This document shows positions 8,012 through 16,809 of a stretch of 64,000 nucleotides of DNA, piece after piece. Numbering within the stretch: position 1 is the stretch's first letter; the number at the start of each line of letters is the position of its first letter. Source of the stretch: JAAYHG01 sp012735455. Its GTDB lineage: Bacteria; Bacillota; DTU030; DUMP01. Position numbers and translations under genes: made by a program. The notes beneath the pieces were generated by a model, which saw only the letters and a program-made list of their open reading frames with translations, ran no database searches and was not told the origin of the DNA. Location: NCBI GenBank assembly GCA_050951365.1, contig JBMNIX010000001.1, positions 62,001 through 126,000 on the forward strand, written 5' to 3'.

Positions 8012-9004
8012 ATGAAGATCTGCGTCATCGACTGCGGTACCAGCACCATACGTGTCATGCTAGCCGAAGGACGTACCCTTCTGGCTAAAGAAACAGCCGC
8101 AGTAGGTGTCCGTGCCACCGCCATCTCTGGAACAAACAGCGCCCTTAAGGCCGGGATTACGCGGTGTTGGGAGGGGGCTCTCTCTACCGCAGGACTGAGA
8201 TCGGTCGATATAGGCATGGTAATCGCAAGCGGCATGATAACTTCCAACCTTGGTCTGATAGACCTCCCTCACCTCGTAGCCCCCGTGGGTGAGGATGAAC
8301 TGCGGACTAATATGGTGGTACAGAGCTTTCCAGAGGTTATCCCTCTTCCTATCCACTTCGTACGGGGTATAAGAAACGCGGTAAACCTAGCAGGAAAAGA
8401 AGCCTATACCCACATGGACTTCATGCGGGGTGAAGAGACCCAGGTGATAGGCCTGCTGCACCTCCTAGATTTCGAGCCGCCGTTTTCTATCGTGAACCTG
8501 AGCTCCCACACCAAGATCATCGGGGTGGATTCCCAAGGGCGCATCCTTGGAAGCGTGACCACCCTAAGCGGCCAGTTGTTCGCCGCCCTACGAGAGAGCA
8601 CTTTAATAGCTGACTCACTGCCCAAGAGCGACGAAATCCGATACGAGGAAGTTAGTCTGGAAATGGCGCGGCGAGGGTTCCAAACGGTTTTGGATTTCGG
8701 GCTGCTCCGAGCCATCTTTGTACCACGGCTCCTTGACATCTTGCTCCCCACCACACCCATGGAACGCCTGAGCTTTCTAGAGGGAGCCCTCGTCGCTGGC
8801 GATTATCAGTGCATGCCTTTGGCCCGCCGCCATGGCCTTCCCCTGGAGCGCCTCGTGGTCGCAGGTGATCCGCTCCGTACATCCCTCTTTCAGGAACTAT
8901 TACGTAGCCAGGCTGGCTTTCGTGGAGATATCATTACAATGGACACTGAAAGGATGGATCAGGCTACCCTGGTAGGTGCCTGTGCGCTGGCAACTAGAGG
9001 GTAA
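8012..9004 (+). CDS. dgoK: 2-dehydro-3-deoxygalactonokinase-like kinase
   Basis: This roughly 330-residue protein matches DgoK in length and in two diagnostic features: the N-terminal phosphate-binding IDCGTSTIRVML and the family signature MRGEETQVIG near residue 139. It would phosphorylate 2-keto-3-deoxy-galactonate (or gluconate) with ATP in the cytoplasm. That yields the 6-phosphate cleaved by a KDPG/KDPGal aldolase, and an aldolase of that family is encoded at 16.8 kb. The ATG at 8012 is preferred over the TTG at 8006 because GGGGG ends 9 bases before it. It forms a likely two-gene operon with the preceding DapA-family gene. Confidence 0.85.
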   Translation: MKICVIDCGTSTIRVMLAEGRTLLAKETAAVGVRATAISGTNSALKAGITRCWEGALSTAGLRSVDIGMVIASGMITSNLGLIDLPHLVAPVGEDELRTNMVVQSFPEVIPLPIHFVRGIRNAVNLAGKEAYTHMDFMRGEETQVIGLLHLLDFEPPFSIVNLSSHTKIIGVDSQGRILGSVTTLSGQLFAALRESTLIADSLPKSDEIRYEEVSLEMARRGFQTVLDFGLLRAIFVPRLLDILLPTTPMERLSFLEGALVAGDYQCMPLARRHGLPLERLVVAGDPLRTSLFQELLRSQAGFRGDIITMDTERMDQATLVGACALATRG

Positions 9005-9030
9005 CCCGTCTTCCACTCAAACTCGAGTCT

Positions 9031-9110
9031 ACTTGCCCACGTATATGTTCGCTACCCCATTATCCATTTCCTTCCGTTTGGGCCAAAGTTTTCCATAAAA
9101 TTGGGCAAGT
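9031..9110. repeat. Spaced 9-bp inverted repeat downstream of dgoK
   Basis: ACTTGCCCA at 9031-9039 is repeated as its exact complement TGGGCAAGT at 9102-9110, with 62 bases between. It lies in the 133-base gap between two convergent genes, dgoK and a hydroxyacid dehydrogenase gene. It could form a long-range transcript hairpin acting on either gene, or be chance. No U-tract follows. Confidence 0.35.
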
Positions 9111-9137
9111 AATGTGCCTTGGCTCTTAGCACACCTT

Positions 9138-10175
9138 CTACCTCTGCAACCTGTTCTGCCAACCCTGGAAGGTAAACCGGCCGGTGGGCGGTTGAAGCGG
9201 GGCACTAAAACGTTCCAGCACCGCCGGGTTAGCCACCGCCTCCGGCATTTCCCCGCACAGCACAGCAGCCACACCCAGGGCCGCTCGCGTCTGCAACTCC
9301 ACCTGCGCCTCCTCCGAATACCAGGCTGCGTGAGGAGTCAGAATCACGTTCTCGAGCATAAGGAGCGGGTGATCCGGTGGGATAGGTTCCACATCCACTA
9401 CATCCAAGCCTGCAGCTGCCAGGTGGCCATTGCCCAAAGCCTCAGCCAGTGCGATATTATCTACCACTCGGCCACGCGCGGTGTTTATGAGGATTGCCCC
9501 TGGCTTCATAAGACCTAGTTCTTTCTTTCCCAGGATGGGATCGCCGCCTAGACTTAAAGGAGCATGGAGAGAGACGTAATCAGACCGTTGCAGGAGTTCC
9601 TTCAGTTCAACCCTATCAACACCGAGGCGTGTAAAAACCTCGACAGGAAGGAACGGATCGTAAGCCAGCAACGAGAGGCCTAGAGGCTGTGCTTTCTGAG
9701 CTAGGCGCTGCCCAATCCTGCCAAGACCGACAATGCCCAGCGTGCGCCCCCTTAGTCGGTGAACAGGGCGCACCATGTTAAAGTCCCAAGCTCCCGACTT
9801 CGTGCTGGCGGCTAACGGCACAAGCTTGCGTGCACAGGCCAGAAGCAGCATCAGGGCGTGGTCCGAAACCTCATCCGTGCAGTATCCTGGAACATTCACT
9901 ACAACAATTCCCTTTTCTGTGGCCGCTTCCAGGTCCACCTTATCAGTCCCGATGGCATAACAACTAATTACTCGGCAACCGTCCAGCCTGGCAATAATGT
10001 CCCTGGTAAGGGGAAAGTATTGCACCAGTATGCCGTCGGCACCCTGAGAAAAAGCTAGCACCTCTTCAGCAGTGCGACACTGATGTGGTTCCAACGTGAC
10101 CCCAATGCTGGCAAAAACCTCCTCTTCTGCCGCCAGGGAATGGTACTGGTAGTCAGTGACAATTACTTTTGGCAT
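9138..10175 (-). CDS. D-isomer-specific 2-hydroxyacid dehydrogenase
   Basis: This 345-residue NAD-dependent dehydrogenase belongs to the phosphoglycerate/glycerate/lactate dehydrogenase family. The Rossmann motif GLGRIG is near residues 150-155. Catalytic residues are Arg234 (NTARG), Glu263 (DVEPIP) and His282 (TPHAAWYSEE). It most resembles the paralogue at 29.1 kb, sharing the unusual HAAWYSEE active-site stretch. There is no C-terminal ACT domain, so it is not a standard serine-pathway SerA. In this setting it may reduce hydroxypyruvate or tartronate semialdehyde, or oxidise a sugar acid. The ATG start has GGAGAGGG upstream. Confidence 0.88.
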   Translation of the reverse strand: MPKVIVTDYQYHSLAAEEEVFASIGVTLEPHQCRTAEEVLAFSQGADGILVQYFPLTRDIIARLDGCRVISCYAIGTDKVDLEAATEKGIVVVNVPGYCTDEVSDHALMLLLACARKLVPLAASTKSGAWDFNMVRPVHRLRGRTLGIVGLGRIGQRLAQKAQPLGLSLLAYDPFLPVEVFTRLGVDRVELKELLQRSDYVSLHAPLSLGGDPILGKKELGLMKPGAILINTARGRVVDNIALAEALGNGHLAAAGLDVVDVEPIPPDHPLLMLENVILTPHAAWYSEEAQVELQTRAALGVAAVLCGEMPEAVANPAVLERFSAPLQPPTGRFTFQGWQNRLQR

Positions 10176-10292
10176 AGGTAGAACCCTCTCCTTCAGGATT
10201 CATGTTTGAATTCATCTAAGGCTGTTTTTTATTCACTATTCTGATTAATGGCTGTGCGACAAGACTTTCGCCGTTCAGAAAAAGACTATTAA

Positions 10293-10318
10293 GGGGCTAC
10301 TGTTTTCATCGTAGCCCC
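10293..10318 (-). terminator. Hairpin downstream of the second Fe-alcohol dehydrogenase
   Basis: GGGGCTAC and GTAGCCCC form an 8-bp GC-rich stem with a 10-base loop, 41 bases after the stop codon of the gene at 10359-11516. On the minus strand a weak U-rich stretch (CTTTTTC) follows about a dozen bases later, so termination may be imperfect. Confidence 0.6.
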
Positions 10319-10358
10319 ATTCCCTTTTCTAAAAGAATTGTTCGGCGCTTACTCCAAC

Positions 10359-11516
10359 TTACATCGCACGCTTGCAGATATCGATCAGGTCTTCGACCAC
10401 CGGTCGCCGCGGGTTGATAGGGATATTAACATTCTTCATAGCCTCGGCACAAATCTCGGGGAGTGTTTCTTCCCGAACGCCCACTTGTTCCAAACCGGCA
10501 GGAAGCCCTACATCTCTTGACAGTCGCTTCACGGCCGCCACCGCTTTTTCGGCCGCCTCCACCTCCGACAAGCCTTCAACTTTTTCGCCCAGGGCTTTAG
10601 CGATCTCGATGTGCTTCTTAAGGTTACCCACAAGGTTAAACTCCATGGCGTAAGGTAGAAGAATGGCATTGACAACCCCATGGGGTACAGGAAAGTAACC
10701 GCCAAGTGGGGAAGTGATGGCGTGTACGATCCCTAACCTGGTGTTGGCAAAGGCCAATCCCGCCATGAGGCTCGCCAGTAGCATCCTATCGCGCGCATAC
10801 AGGTTATCCCCTTTGGCAACCGCAGGCCGCAAATGCTTGCCGATTAAGCGGATTGCTTCCAAAGCAATCGCTTCTGAAATCGGTTCGGTTACGGAGTTGG
10901 TGTAAGACTCTATGGCATGGGTCAGGGCATCCAAGCCGGTGGATGCTGTAACGCTGGGGGGCATGGTTACACTCAACGTGGGATCACAGAGCGCTATGGC
11001 CGCCGCCAGTTTGGGATGGCCAATACCCATTTTTACCTTACGCTCGGTGTCCTTGATAACAGTAACCCAAGTGACTTCGCTGGCAGTCCCGGCAGTTGTT
11101 GGTACGGCAACCACAGGCAGAGCACAGTTGGGCGGCTCTTTGCCCCAGTAATCGCCAATTTTCCCAGGGTTATTTAGCATTAAGGCAATGGCTTTCGCGG
11201 TATCGATTGAACTACCGCCGCCCAGTCCTACTAAAACATCACAACCAAATCCGCGAGCTACCTCCAGCCCTTTTTCAACTACTTCTACGGTTGGGTTGGG
11301 TTCTACCCCATCGTACACCGTCCAGGGGAGTCCTGCCTCTGTAAGGTATCCGCCGATTTCGTCTACGATGCCAATCTTGCGTAGGATGGGGTCTGAGACA
11401 ACGAGCACTTTCGTCGCACCCAAGGTCTGGGCTACGACACCTATCTCCTTAATCTTGCCGCTACCGAAGACTATCTTAGTGGGTAGTTGCCACGCAAAGG
11501 TTTGAACAAACTGCAT
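10359..11516 (-). CDS. Iron-containing alcohol dehydrogenase, second paralogue
   Basis: This 385-residue group III dehydrogenase is related to the one at 4.0-5.2 kb. The nucleotide site GGGSSIDTAKA is near residues 99-109. Iron ligands by FucO alignment (from memory) are Asp196, His200, His265 and His279, all present. One oddity is that the conserved His four residues after the third ligand (FucO His267) is Ser here (HAITSP instead of HxxxHP). The start ATG at 11516 has a strong AAGGAGGAGAT upstream. It stands between a hydroxyacid dehydrogenase gene and a zinc-dehydrogenase pseudogene, and its substrate is probably a small alcohol or hydroxyacid. Confidence 0.88.
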   Translation of the reverse strand: MQFVQTFAWQLPTKIVFGSGKIKEIGVVAQTLGATKVLVVSDPILRKIGIVDEIGGYLTEAGLPWTVYDGVEPNPTVEVVEKGLEVARGFGCDVLVGLGGGSSIDTAKAIALMLNNPGKIGDYWGKEPPNCALPVVAVPTTAGTASEVTWVTVIKDTERKVKMGIGHPKLAAAIALCDPTLSVTMPPSVTASTGLDALTHAIESYTNSVTEPISEAIALEAIRLIGKHLRPAVAKGDNLYARDRMLLASLMAGLAFANTRLGIVHAITSPLGGYFPVPHGVVNAILLPYAMEFNLVGNLKKHIEIAKALGEKVEGLSEVEAAEKAVAAVKRLSRDVGLPAGLEQVGVREETLPEICAEAMKNVNIPINPRRPVVEDLIDICKRAM

Positions 11517-11547
11517 ACCTATCTCCTCCTTCGTTAACATGAGTCAC

Positions 11548-12071
11548 TTATGGCATAAACAGAACCTTCATCGCACCTTCAGTGGCACGAGCCAGGTCAA
11601 TTCCCTCTTGTGCCTTGTCCAGAGCACTGGTTCTTACCGCTGCGGCGCCGAAAACGACATCCGCCCCTTCGCCGTGGGTGGCGGCCAAAACGGTTTCAGC
11701 AAGATCCTCACTTCTTGCATCAATCACTCTGAGTCCGGCTTCCCGCGCCAACTGCAGCCGGCTGGTGGACACATCGCTGAGCAGCACCTCGGCCCCCGCA
11801 AGGCGCGCAACTAGTGCCGTGAGAAACCCTATAGGCCCTCCGCCGATCACCAACGCCAGATCGGCTTTGAATTCCGCACGGCCCACACAGCAACGGCCAG
11901 GGGGCTCAATCAGTGCCCCTTCTTTCAAGGCACGCTGCTGGGAAGACGATGGACGCGCTCGGTAGCTGCCACAGCGTATTCGGCAAAAGCTCCATTTTTA
12001 TCTAGCCCTAAGAAACCGGCACGCCGCCAGGCATTAGGAAACCCGGCAATACATAATTGCACGCATCACTA
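11548..12071 (-). pseudogene. Decayed zinc-type (MDR) alcohol/sorbitol dehydrogenase
   Basis: Fragments of a medium-chain dehydrogenase lie in shifting frames. An upstream piece reads AGFLGLDKNGAFAEYAV, the stretch after the structural-zinc lobe. The expected EPLAVAV appears only after a frame change near 11900. The nucleotide-binding VIGGGPIGFL resumes near 11855. The Rossmann region then joins directly to a typical extreme C-terminus (EGAMKVLFMP), so about 100 residues are deleted internally. The catalytic N-terminal domain is also missing, and the remnant abuts the stop of the SDR gene. At least two frameshifts, an internal deletion and a 5' truncation make a working enzyme very unlikely. 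Confidence 0.85.
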
Positions 12072-12830
12072 TCACGCCCCGTAGGACAGATAACCACCAT
12101 CCACCGGCAAGACCACACCTGTAATAAATGCAGCCGCGTCGGAAGCGAGAAAAACAGTTGGTCCGACAAGATCCTCTGGTTTGCCGTACCGGCCGAGCGG
12201 CGTCCGGCTACAAATGGTCTGCTCTACTTCCGGGCGGCCTAGGAACACCTCGTTGAGTTTCGTCCGGAACCAGCCTGGAGCTATTGCGTTAACCCTGATT
12301 CCATAAGGAGCCCACTCAGAAGCCATAACCTTTGTGAGCTGGGCTACTCCACCCTTGCTGGCACAGTACGCAGAGGAACGTTTGATGGACAAGAAAGAAC
12401 CCATAGAAGCAAAGTTGATGATAACTCCGCCGCCCTGTTCCCGCATCTTCTCGGCAACAAGCGTGCCCGTGACAAACATGGATTTGAGGTTCACAGTCAT
12501 TGTCTTGTCCCATTCTTCATCAGTGAGCTCGAGCATAGGTTTCTTGAAAAGAACCCCCGCCATATTAACCACGATGTCGATGCGGCTGAAGTCCTGAACG
12601 ATCCTGTCAATAAGCTCCTTCATCTTAGGCCGATTTGCCGCATCAACCGAGACAGCCAGGGATCGCTTCCCAAGTGTCCTAATCTCTTCAGCCAGTCTGG
12701 CATTGTTTTCCTGATTGCGACTTGCCGGAATTACATCAGCTCCTGCCTTGGCCAAACCCAATGAAACAGCCGTGCCCAATGCACCGCTGCCCCCAACTGT
12801 GAGCGCAACTTTTCCCTCCAGGCTAAACAT
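12072..12830 (-). CDS. SDR-family oxidoreductase (gluconate/deoxygluconate dehydrogenase-like)
   Basis: This 252-residue classical short-chain dehydrogenase has a nucleotide loop VGGSGALG (about 12-19), structural NMAG (89-92) and the catalytic triad Ser142, Tyr155, Lys159 (YCASK). It ends with the common DGGYLSYGA tail. The sequence style resembles gluconate 5-dehydrogenase and 2-deoxy-gluconate 3-dehydrogenase (KduD), fitting the sugar-acid genes around it. It is transcribed divergently from the IlvD/Edd dehydratase gene across a 329-base gap that may hold a shared control region. Substrate specificity is inferred from context. Confidence 0.85.
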   Translation of the reverse strand: MFSLEGKVALTVGGSGALGTAVSLGLAKAGADVIPASRNQENNARLAEEIRTLGKRSLAVSVDAANRPKMKELIDRIVQDFSRIDIVVNMAGVLFKKPMLELTDEEWDKTMTVNLKSMFVTGTLVAEKMREQGGGVIINFASMGSFLSIKRSSAYCASKGGVAQLTKVMASEWAPYGIRVNAIAPGWFRTKLNEVFLGRPEVEQTICSRTPLGRYGKPEDLVGPTVFLASDAAAFITGVVLPVDGGYLSYGA

Positions 12831-13159
12831 CCCAACTATAACCCCCTTCCCACTGAATGGATTGGTCCTTTTTGCTAGATATTAAATTCTCTACCAGCAA
12901 CTCAATTCCTCCTAACTTGGCAAGATTCCGTGTTGTTTATGTTGAACAAATAGAGAGTCTTCTATTGTTGTATACTAAGCTCACACTCATGGCTTGGGTT
13001 TGAGCTCTACACATTCATTCACTGTGTTCTGGGGATCGGCAGGAATTATGAAACGCGTGTGTAACATTATTTTGGGTGGTTTTTACCTCTGAGCTGGCAA
13101 AGTCTTCTTTACTATGTTTGTTTCCAGAATAAACATAACAAGGGGGGTACTCCCTAGAT
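12831..13159. promoter_or_regulatory. Divergent control region between the SDR and IlvD/Edd genes
   Basis: No gene is visible in these 329 bases, which are AT-richer than their flanks. They hold several short dyads: TTGTT-N7-AACAA at 12933-12949, GTATAC inside TTGTATAC at 12968-12975, and TATGTTT-N11-AAACATA at 13113-13137. I could not find a convincing -35/-10 pair at normal spacing on either strand. No regulator gene lies inside the sugar-acid block, so the cognate factor is unknown. Confidence 0.5.
13113..13137. promoter_or_regulatory. Candidate operator upstream of the IlvD/Edd gene
   Basis: TATGTTT and AAACATA form a perfect 7-bp inverted repeat with an 11-base spacer, ending just before the G-rich ribosome-binding site of the dehydratase gene. 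The geometry suits a dimeric repressor acting as a roadblock or covering the promoter. Function is inferred only from symmetry and position. Confidence 0.4.
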
Positions 13160-14794
13160 ATGAATACCCTAAATACTACTTTGCTCCCGTTTCAAAGGGC
13201 GATTTGTAAAGGACATCTCGCCTCAACAGGGATCAACATTCGCGACATGGACCGTCCCCTTATCGGGGTAGTGAATTCCTGGAACGAGATTGTTCCAGGC
13301 CATGTCCATCTTCGCGAGGTGGCTGCCTGGGTCAAGAAGGGTATCCTAGCCGCTGGCGGCTATCCCCTTGAGTTCAACACCATAGCTGTCTGCGACGGTA
13401 TCGCCCAAGGGCACACCGGCATGCACTATTCTCTCCCCAGCCGGGAACTCATTGCCGACTCGGTAGAGGTCATGGTGAAGGCACACGGCATTTTTGACGG
13501 ATTAGTCTTTATAGCCTCCTGCGATAAGATTGTTCCTGCCATGCTCATGGCTGCCGCCCGGCTGAACCTTCCTGCGCTCCTCGTTCCCGGCGGTCCAATG
13601 GTACCTTGCATTACCCCACACGAGTCCAAAGCAGCCAGACAAGCCTTCCTCCAAGGCAAACTGGACGAAGACAGCTTAGTGACGAAAACCCGTGAGTATT
13701 ACCCGGGTCCAGGTGCCTGCCCTTTCCTTGGCACTGCTAACACCATGATGATGCTGGCTGAAGCCATGGGCTTCACGTTGCCAGATATGGCCCTCACGCC
13801 TGCGGCCAGCGCTGCCGCCTGCGACTTGGCTCGCCTGAGCGGCGAGCGGACGGTAGAACTCGTAAAAGAGGGGCTCCGGCCCCGGGATATCCTCACCCGC
13901 CCAGCCTTTCTCAACGCTCTAACCGTCCTCGCCGCCACCGGTGCATCACTGAACAGCGTCCTCCACCTCCCCGCCATTGCCTGCGAGGCTGGCGTAGAGC
14001 TTACTCTAAAGGATTTTGCCATGATTAGCGACCGCACGCCCTTTCTCGTAGCTGTAACCCCAAACAATCTTGAGCGCACCGTGGTGGACATCCACCGGGC
14101 CGGCGGACTCCCTGCCTTACTGGGTGTCCTCGGTCCGCTACTGGATCTAGACGCCCTCACAGTAACTGGCAAGAGCCTAAGAGAGAGCATTCAGGGCCGT
14201 GCAGTGAAAGATGCGTCAGTGATCCATCCGCTTGAAGCCCCCTTGGCTGCCAGTGGTGGCATTGCTGTGCTGACAGGTTCACTGGCCCCAGGCGGTGCTG
14301 TGGTAAAATCTTCTGCCGTTGCCCCTGCACAACTGGTTTTCACCGGCCCGGCGCGGGTGTTCGACAGCCAGGAAGAGGCGCTGGCAGCAGCCGAGTCAGG
14401 GCAACTCCGCTCCGGAGACGTTGTGGTCGTCCGCTATGAAGGGCCGCGCGGCGGTCCCGGCATGCGCGAACTACACCGACTTACCGAGGTCTTAGCCTTG
14501 GTTCCCAATACCGCCATAGTCACAGACGGGCGTTTCTCAGGAGCCAGCGGAGGACTGGCTGTAGGTTATGCCACACCGGAGGCCGCAAGCGGCGGACCGC
14601 TAGCTATGGTAGAGGAAGGGGACCTCATCACCATTGATATCCCCGGCCGTCGGCTAGATCTAAATATCCCGGAGAGCGAGCTGGCCCAACGTAAGGAACA
14701 CTGGACTGTCTCAGCTGAAAAGGTTTCTGGGTACCTGGCATTTTACGCTGCCCACGTCAGGGAGGCAGCCGAAGGGGCAATTTGCAAATTATAG
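13160..14794 (+). CDS. IlvD/Edd-family dehydratase (probable sugar-acid dehydratase)
   Basis: This 544-residue iron-sulfur dehydratase removes water from a 2,3-dihydroxy acid to give a 2-keto acid. Cluster cysteines are visible in VCDGIAQGH (near 90), SCDKIVP (near 121) and GACPFLGTANTM (near 192). The cysteine of the classic TPCN motif is absent (VPGH), as in the clostridial IlvD branch. It could be dihydroxyacid dehydratase of valine/isoleucine synthesis. However, it is clustered with a hydroxyacid dehydrogenase, a DapA-family enzyme, a DgoK-type kinase and a KDPG aldolase, with no other ilv gene, so gluconate, galactonate or a pentonate is the likelier substrate. Confidence 0.85.
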   Translation: MNTLNTTLLPFQRAICKGHLASTGINIRDMDRPLIGVVNSWNEIVPGHVHLREVAAWVKKGILAAGGYPLEFNTIAVCDGIAQGHTGMHYSLPSRELIADSVEVMVKAHGIFDGLVFIASCDKIVPAMLMAAARLNLPALLVPGGPMVPCITPHESKAARQAFLQGKLDEDSLVTKTREYYPGPGACPFLGTANTMMMLAEAMGFTLPDMALTPAASAAACDLARLSGERTVELVKEGLRPRDILTRPAFLNALTVLAATGASLNSVLHLPAIACEAGVELTLKDFAMISDRTPFLVAVTPNNLERTVVDIHRAGGLPALLGVLGPLLDLDALTVTGKSLRESIQGRAVKDASVIHPLEAPLAASGGIAVLTGSLAPGGAVVKSSAVAPAQLVFTGPARVFDSQEEALAAAESGQLRSGDVVVVRYEGPRGGPGMRELHRLTEVLALVPNTAIVTDGRFSGASGGLAVGYATPEAASGGPLAMVEEGDLITIDIPGRRLDLNIPESELAQRKEHWTVSAEKVSGYLAFYAAHVREAAEGAICKL

Positions 14795-14824
14795 ACGCTA
14801 AGTTTTTTGAGGGGAGGCTTTTCT

Positions 14825-15781
14825 GTGGCACGAGTCTTTGTTAGCGCACTTTCATTCGGCCGTTACAGCTCCGAACCTCGTGAGCTGCTGGAGAACGCCG
14901 GTCACGAAGTCTTATTGAACCCAATGGGTCGCCCACTTACCGAAGACGAATTGGCCGGCTTTGTAGCAGACTGTGAGGCCCTTATTGTGGGTGTAGACCC
15001 CGTTACCGAACAAGTCCTCAAGACCGGAAAGAAGCTCAAGGTTGTCGCCAAGCACGGTGTTGGTGTGGATAACATTGACCTTAGAGCAGCAAAATCCCTG
15101 GGCATAACGGTGACCAATGTCCCTGGTTCTAATAGCGAGGCAGTAGCCGACTTTACCTTTGGCCTGCTGCTGGCAGTAACACGTCAGATAAACACCGCAG
15201 ATGCAGCCTTACGCCAAGGAACATGGAAGCGTTTAGTTGGGCCAGAACTGTATCAAAAGACTCTGGGCATTCTCGGCCTGGGTGCGATTGGAAAAGGCGT
15301 AGCCCGACGGGCTCGTGGCTTCTCCATGCGGGTGCTGGCCTACGATATTTGCTGGGACGAGGCCTTTGTCCGGGAGCATCAAGTGGAACAGGCGTCGCTA
15401 GAACAGGTGTTCAAAAAAAGCGACTTTGTCTCTCTCCATCTCCCGCTCCTACCCTCCACGGAAAAGATAATCAACTCCAAGACTCTGGCTCTCATGAAAC
15501 CAACTGCATACCTAATTAACGCCGCCCGCGGTGAACTCGTCGATGAAAACGCGCTATACAATGCACTGGTGGCCGGAAGATTAGCCGGGGCCGCACTGGA
15601 TGCATTTTCACAGGAGCCCCCACCTCCTGCCAACCCCCTTCTCACACTCCCTAACGTGGTTGTTACACCTCATATTGGGGCTTACTCCTTCGAAGCAAAC
15701 CGTAATATGGGTTTGGGGGCAGCGCGTAATGTCCTGGCAGTCCTATCTGGGGGCGAACCCTTGAACCCAATCTCTATATAG
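14825..15781 (+). CDS. D-2-hydroxyacid dehydrogenase (phosphoglycerate dehydrogenase-like)
   Basis: This roughly 318-residue NAD-dependent dehydrogenase has the Rossmann motif GLGAIG (about 151-156) and catalytic Arg235 (NAARG), Glu264 and His283 (TPHIG). HGVGVDNID and NVPGSNSEAVAD match the SerA-like branch more closely than its two paralogues in this window do, but the ACT regulatory domain is missing. GTG at 14825 is chosen because GAGGGGAGG lies 7 bases upstream. It follows the dehydratase gene by 30 bases and precedes a DapA-family gene by 13, so the three form an operon. The role may be oxidation or reduction of a sugar-acid intermediate. Confidence 0.86.
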   Translation: MARVFVSALSFGRYSSEPRELLENAGHEVLLNPMGRPLTEDELAGFVADCEALIVGVDPVTEQVLKTGKKLKVVAKHGVGVDNIDLRAAKSLGITVTNVPGSNSEAVADFTFGLLLAVTRQINTADAALRQGTWKRLVGPELYQKTLGILGLGAIGKGVARRARGFSMRVLAYDICWDEAFVREHQVEQASLEQVFKKSDFVSLHLPLLPSTEKIINSKTLALMKPTAYLINAARGELVDENALYNALVAGRLAGAALDAFSQEPPPPANPLLTLPNVVVTPHIGAYSFEANRNMGLGAARNVLAVLSGGEPLNPISI

Positions 15782-15794
15782 GGAGGTTCCGTTT

Positions 15795-16694
15795 GTGAGT
15801 GAACTTAAAGGAATCATTGCGGCCATGCTAACACCCTACGGAGAAGACGGCGAGGTCGACCTGGCAACGCTGAGGGATTATACAGATTTCCTTATCGAAC
15901 GAGGGGTAAACGGCCTCTTTCCCTCAGGAACTAACGGCGAAGGGCCAGCCCTGACCCTAGCAGAACGCAAGAGTATTATTGAAGCGGCAGTGGAGAGGGC
16001 AGCAGGACGTGTCCCTGTCATTGCCCACACAGGCGCTATCACCACCGCAGAGAGCATCGATCTCACCCGTCATGCCAAGGCCTGCGGCGCCGCTGCCGCG
16101 GCTGTGGTGAGCCCCTTCTACTTCCCCCACGACGAAGAAGCACTTGAGACCCACTTTGTCAGCGTGGCTGAATCTGTGCCGGATTTCCCCATATACCTCT
16201 ATAACATCCCGGGTAATGCCAAGAATGACCTCAAGCCGGGCTTGGTAGCCAGGCTCAGGAAACGATGTAACAACATTGTGGGAATTAAGGACAGCTCCAA
16301 GGACCTAACACGCCTGGAGGACTATATTGCGACTTTAGGCGCCGGCTTTTCAACCATAGTGGGCACAGACACATTGATCCTTCCTGCTCTGGTGATGGGC
16401 TCGGCTGGCGTTGTCTCTGCTATAGCCAACGTTTTTCCTGAGCCCTGCGTTGCACTCTACAAGGTTTGGCTTGAGGGAGATCTGGTCCGGGCAAGAGAGC
16501 TGCAGTACCAAATCAACAGCATCCGGTCTATCCTCAAAGCAGGCCCTTACATCACCCCTTACCGCGTAGCCCTTACCCTGCGGGGACTACCTTTCGGTAA
16601 CGTCAGGCCTCCGTTTAGAAGACTCAACACAGATGAAGAAGCAGCACTCAAAGACGGACTGCGCACTCTTAAAGAGAAAGGGCTGCTCCCCTGA
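15795..16694 (+). CDS. DapA-family 2-keto-3-deoxy acid aldolase/dehydratase-like protein
   Basis: This 299-residue Schiff-base TIM barrel has Lys165 (GIKDSS), Tyr136 (YLYNIP) and a pocket motif SGTNGEGPAL at 44-53, a variant of GTTGE that is common in 2-keto-3-deoxy-gluconate aldolases and related lyases. Last gene of the dehydratase operon, it starts at a GTG with GGGAGG 8 bases upstream. It would cleave or dehydrate the keto-deoxy acid made by the dehydratase, giving a non-phosphorylated route parallel to the kinase/KDPG-aldolase route. True DapA activity in lysine synthesis cannot be excluded by sequence but does not fit the neighbours. Confidence 0.83.
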   Translation: MSELKGIIAAMLTPYGEDGEVDLATLRDYTDFLIERGVNGLFPSGTNGEGPALTLAERKSIIEAAVERAAGRVPVIAHTGAITTAESIDLTRHAKACGAAAAAVVSPFYFPHDEEALETHFVSVAESVPDFPIYLYNIPGNAKNDLKPGLVARLRKRCNNIVGIKDSSKDLTRLEDYIATLGAGFSTIVGTDTLILPALVMGSAGVVSAIANVFPEPCVALYKVWLEGDLVRARELQYQINSIRSILKAGPYITPYRVALTLRGLPFGNVRPPFRRLNTDEEAALKDGLRTLKEKGLLP

Positions 16695-16723
16695 GTTAGT
16701 TTAATAGACTCTCTAAGCAACAA

Positions 16724-16762
16724 GGAGCCCCCGCCGTAGGTCCTAGCCACGGCAGAGGCTCC
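16724..16762 (+). terminator. Rho-independent terminator after the dehydratase operon
   Basis: A long GC-rich hairpin pairs GGAGCC with GGCTCC and, inside it, GCCGT with ACGGC. It starts 30 bases after the stop codon, with a short T-rich tail (ATTTGTTT) following. It also separates this operon from the convergent aldolase gene. Confidence 0.75.
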
Positions 16763-16809
16763 CCATTTGTTTACGGAAGAGCCATCCAAGCCTCTGCGAA
16801 CGAGTCCGC

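Noticed and set aside
9029..9274. Arginine- and cysteine-rich 81-codon minus-strand frame overlapping the end of a hydroxyacid dehydrogenase gene
   Set aside because: It is an out-of-frame overlap with a well-supported gene and has composition typical of a GC-rich shadow frame.
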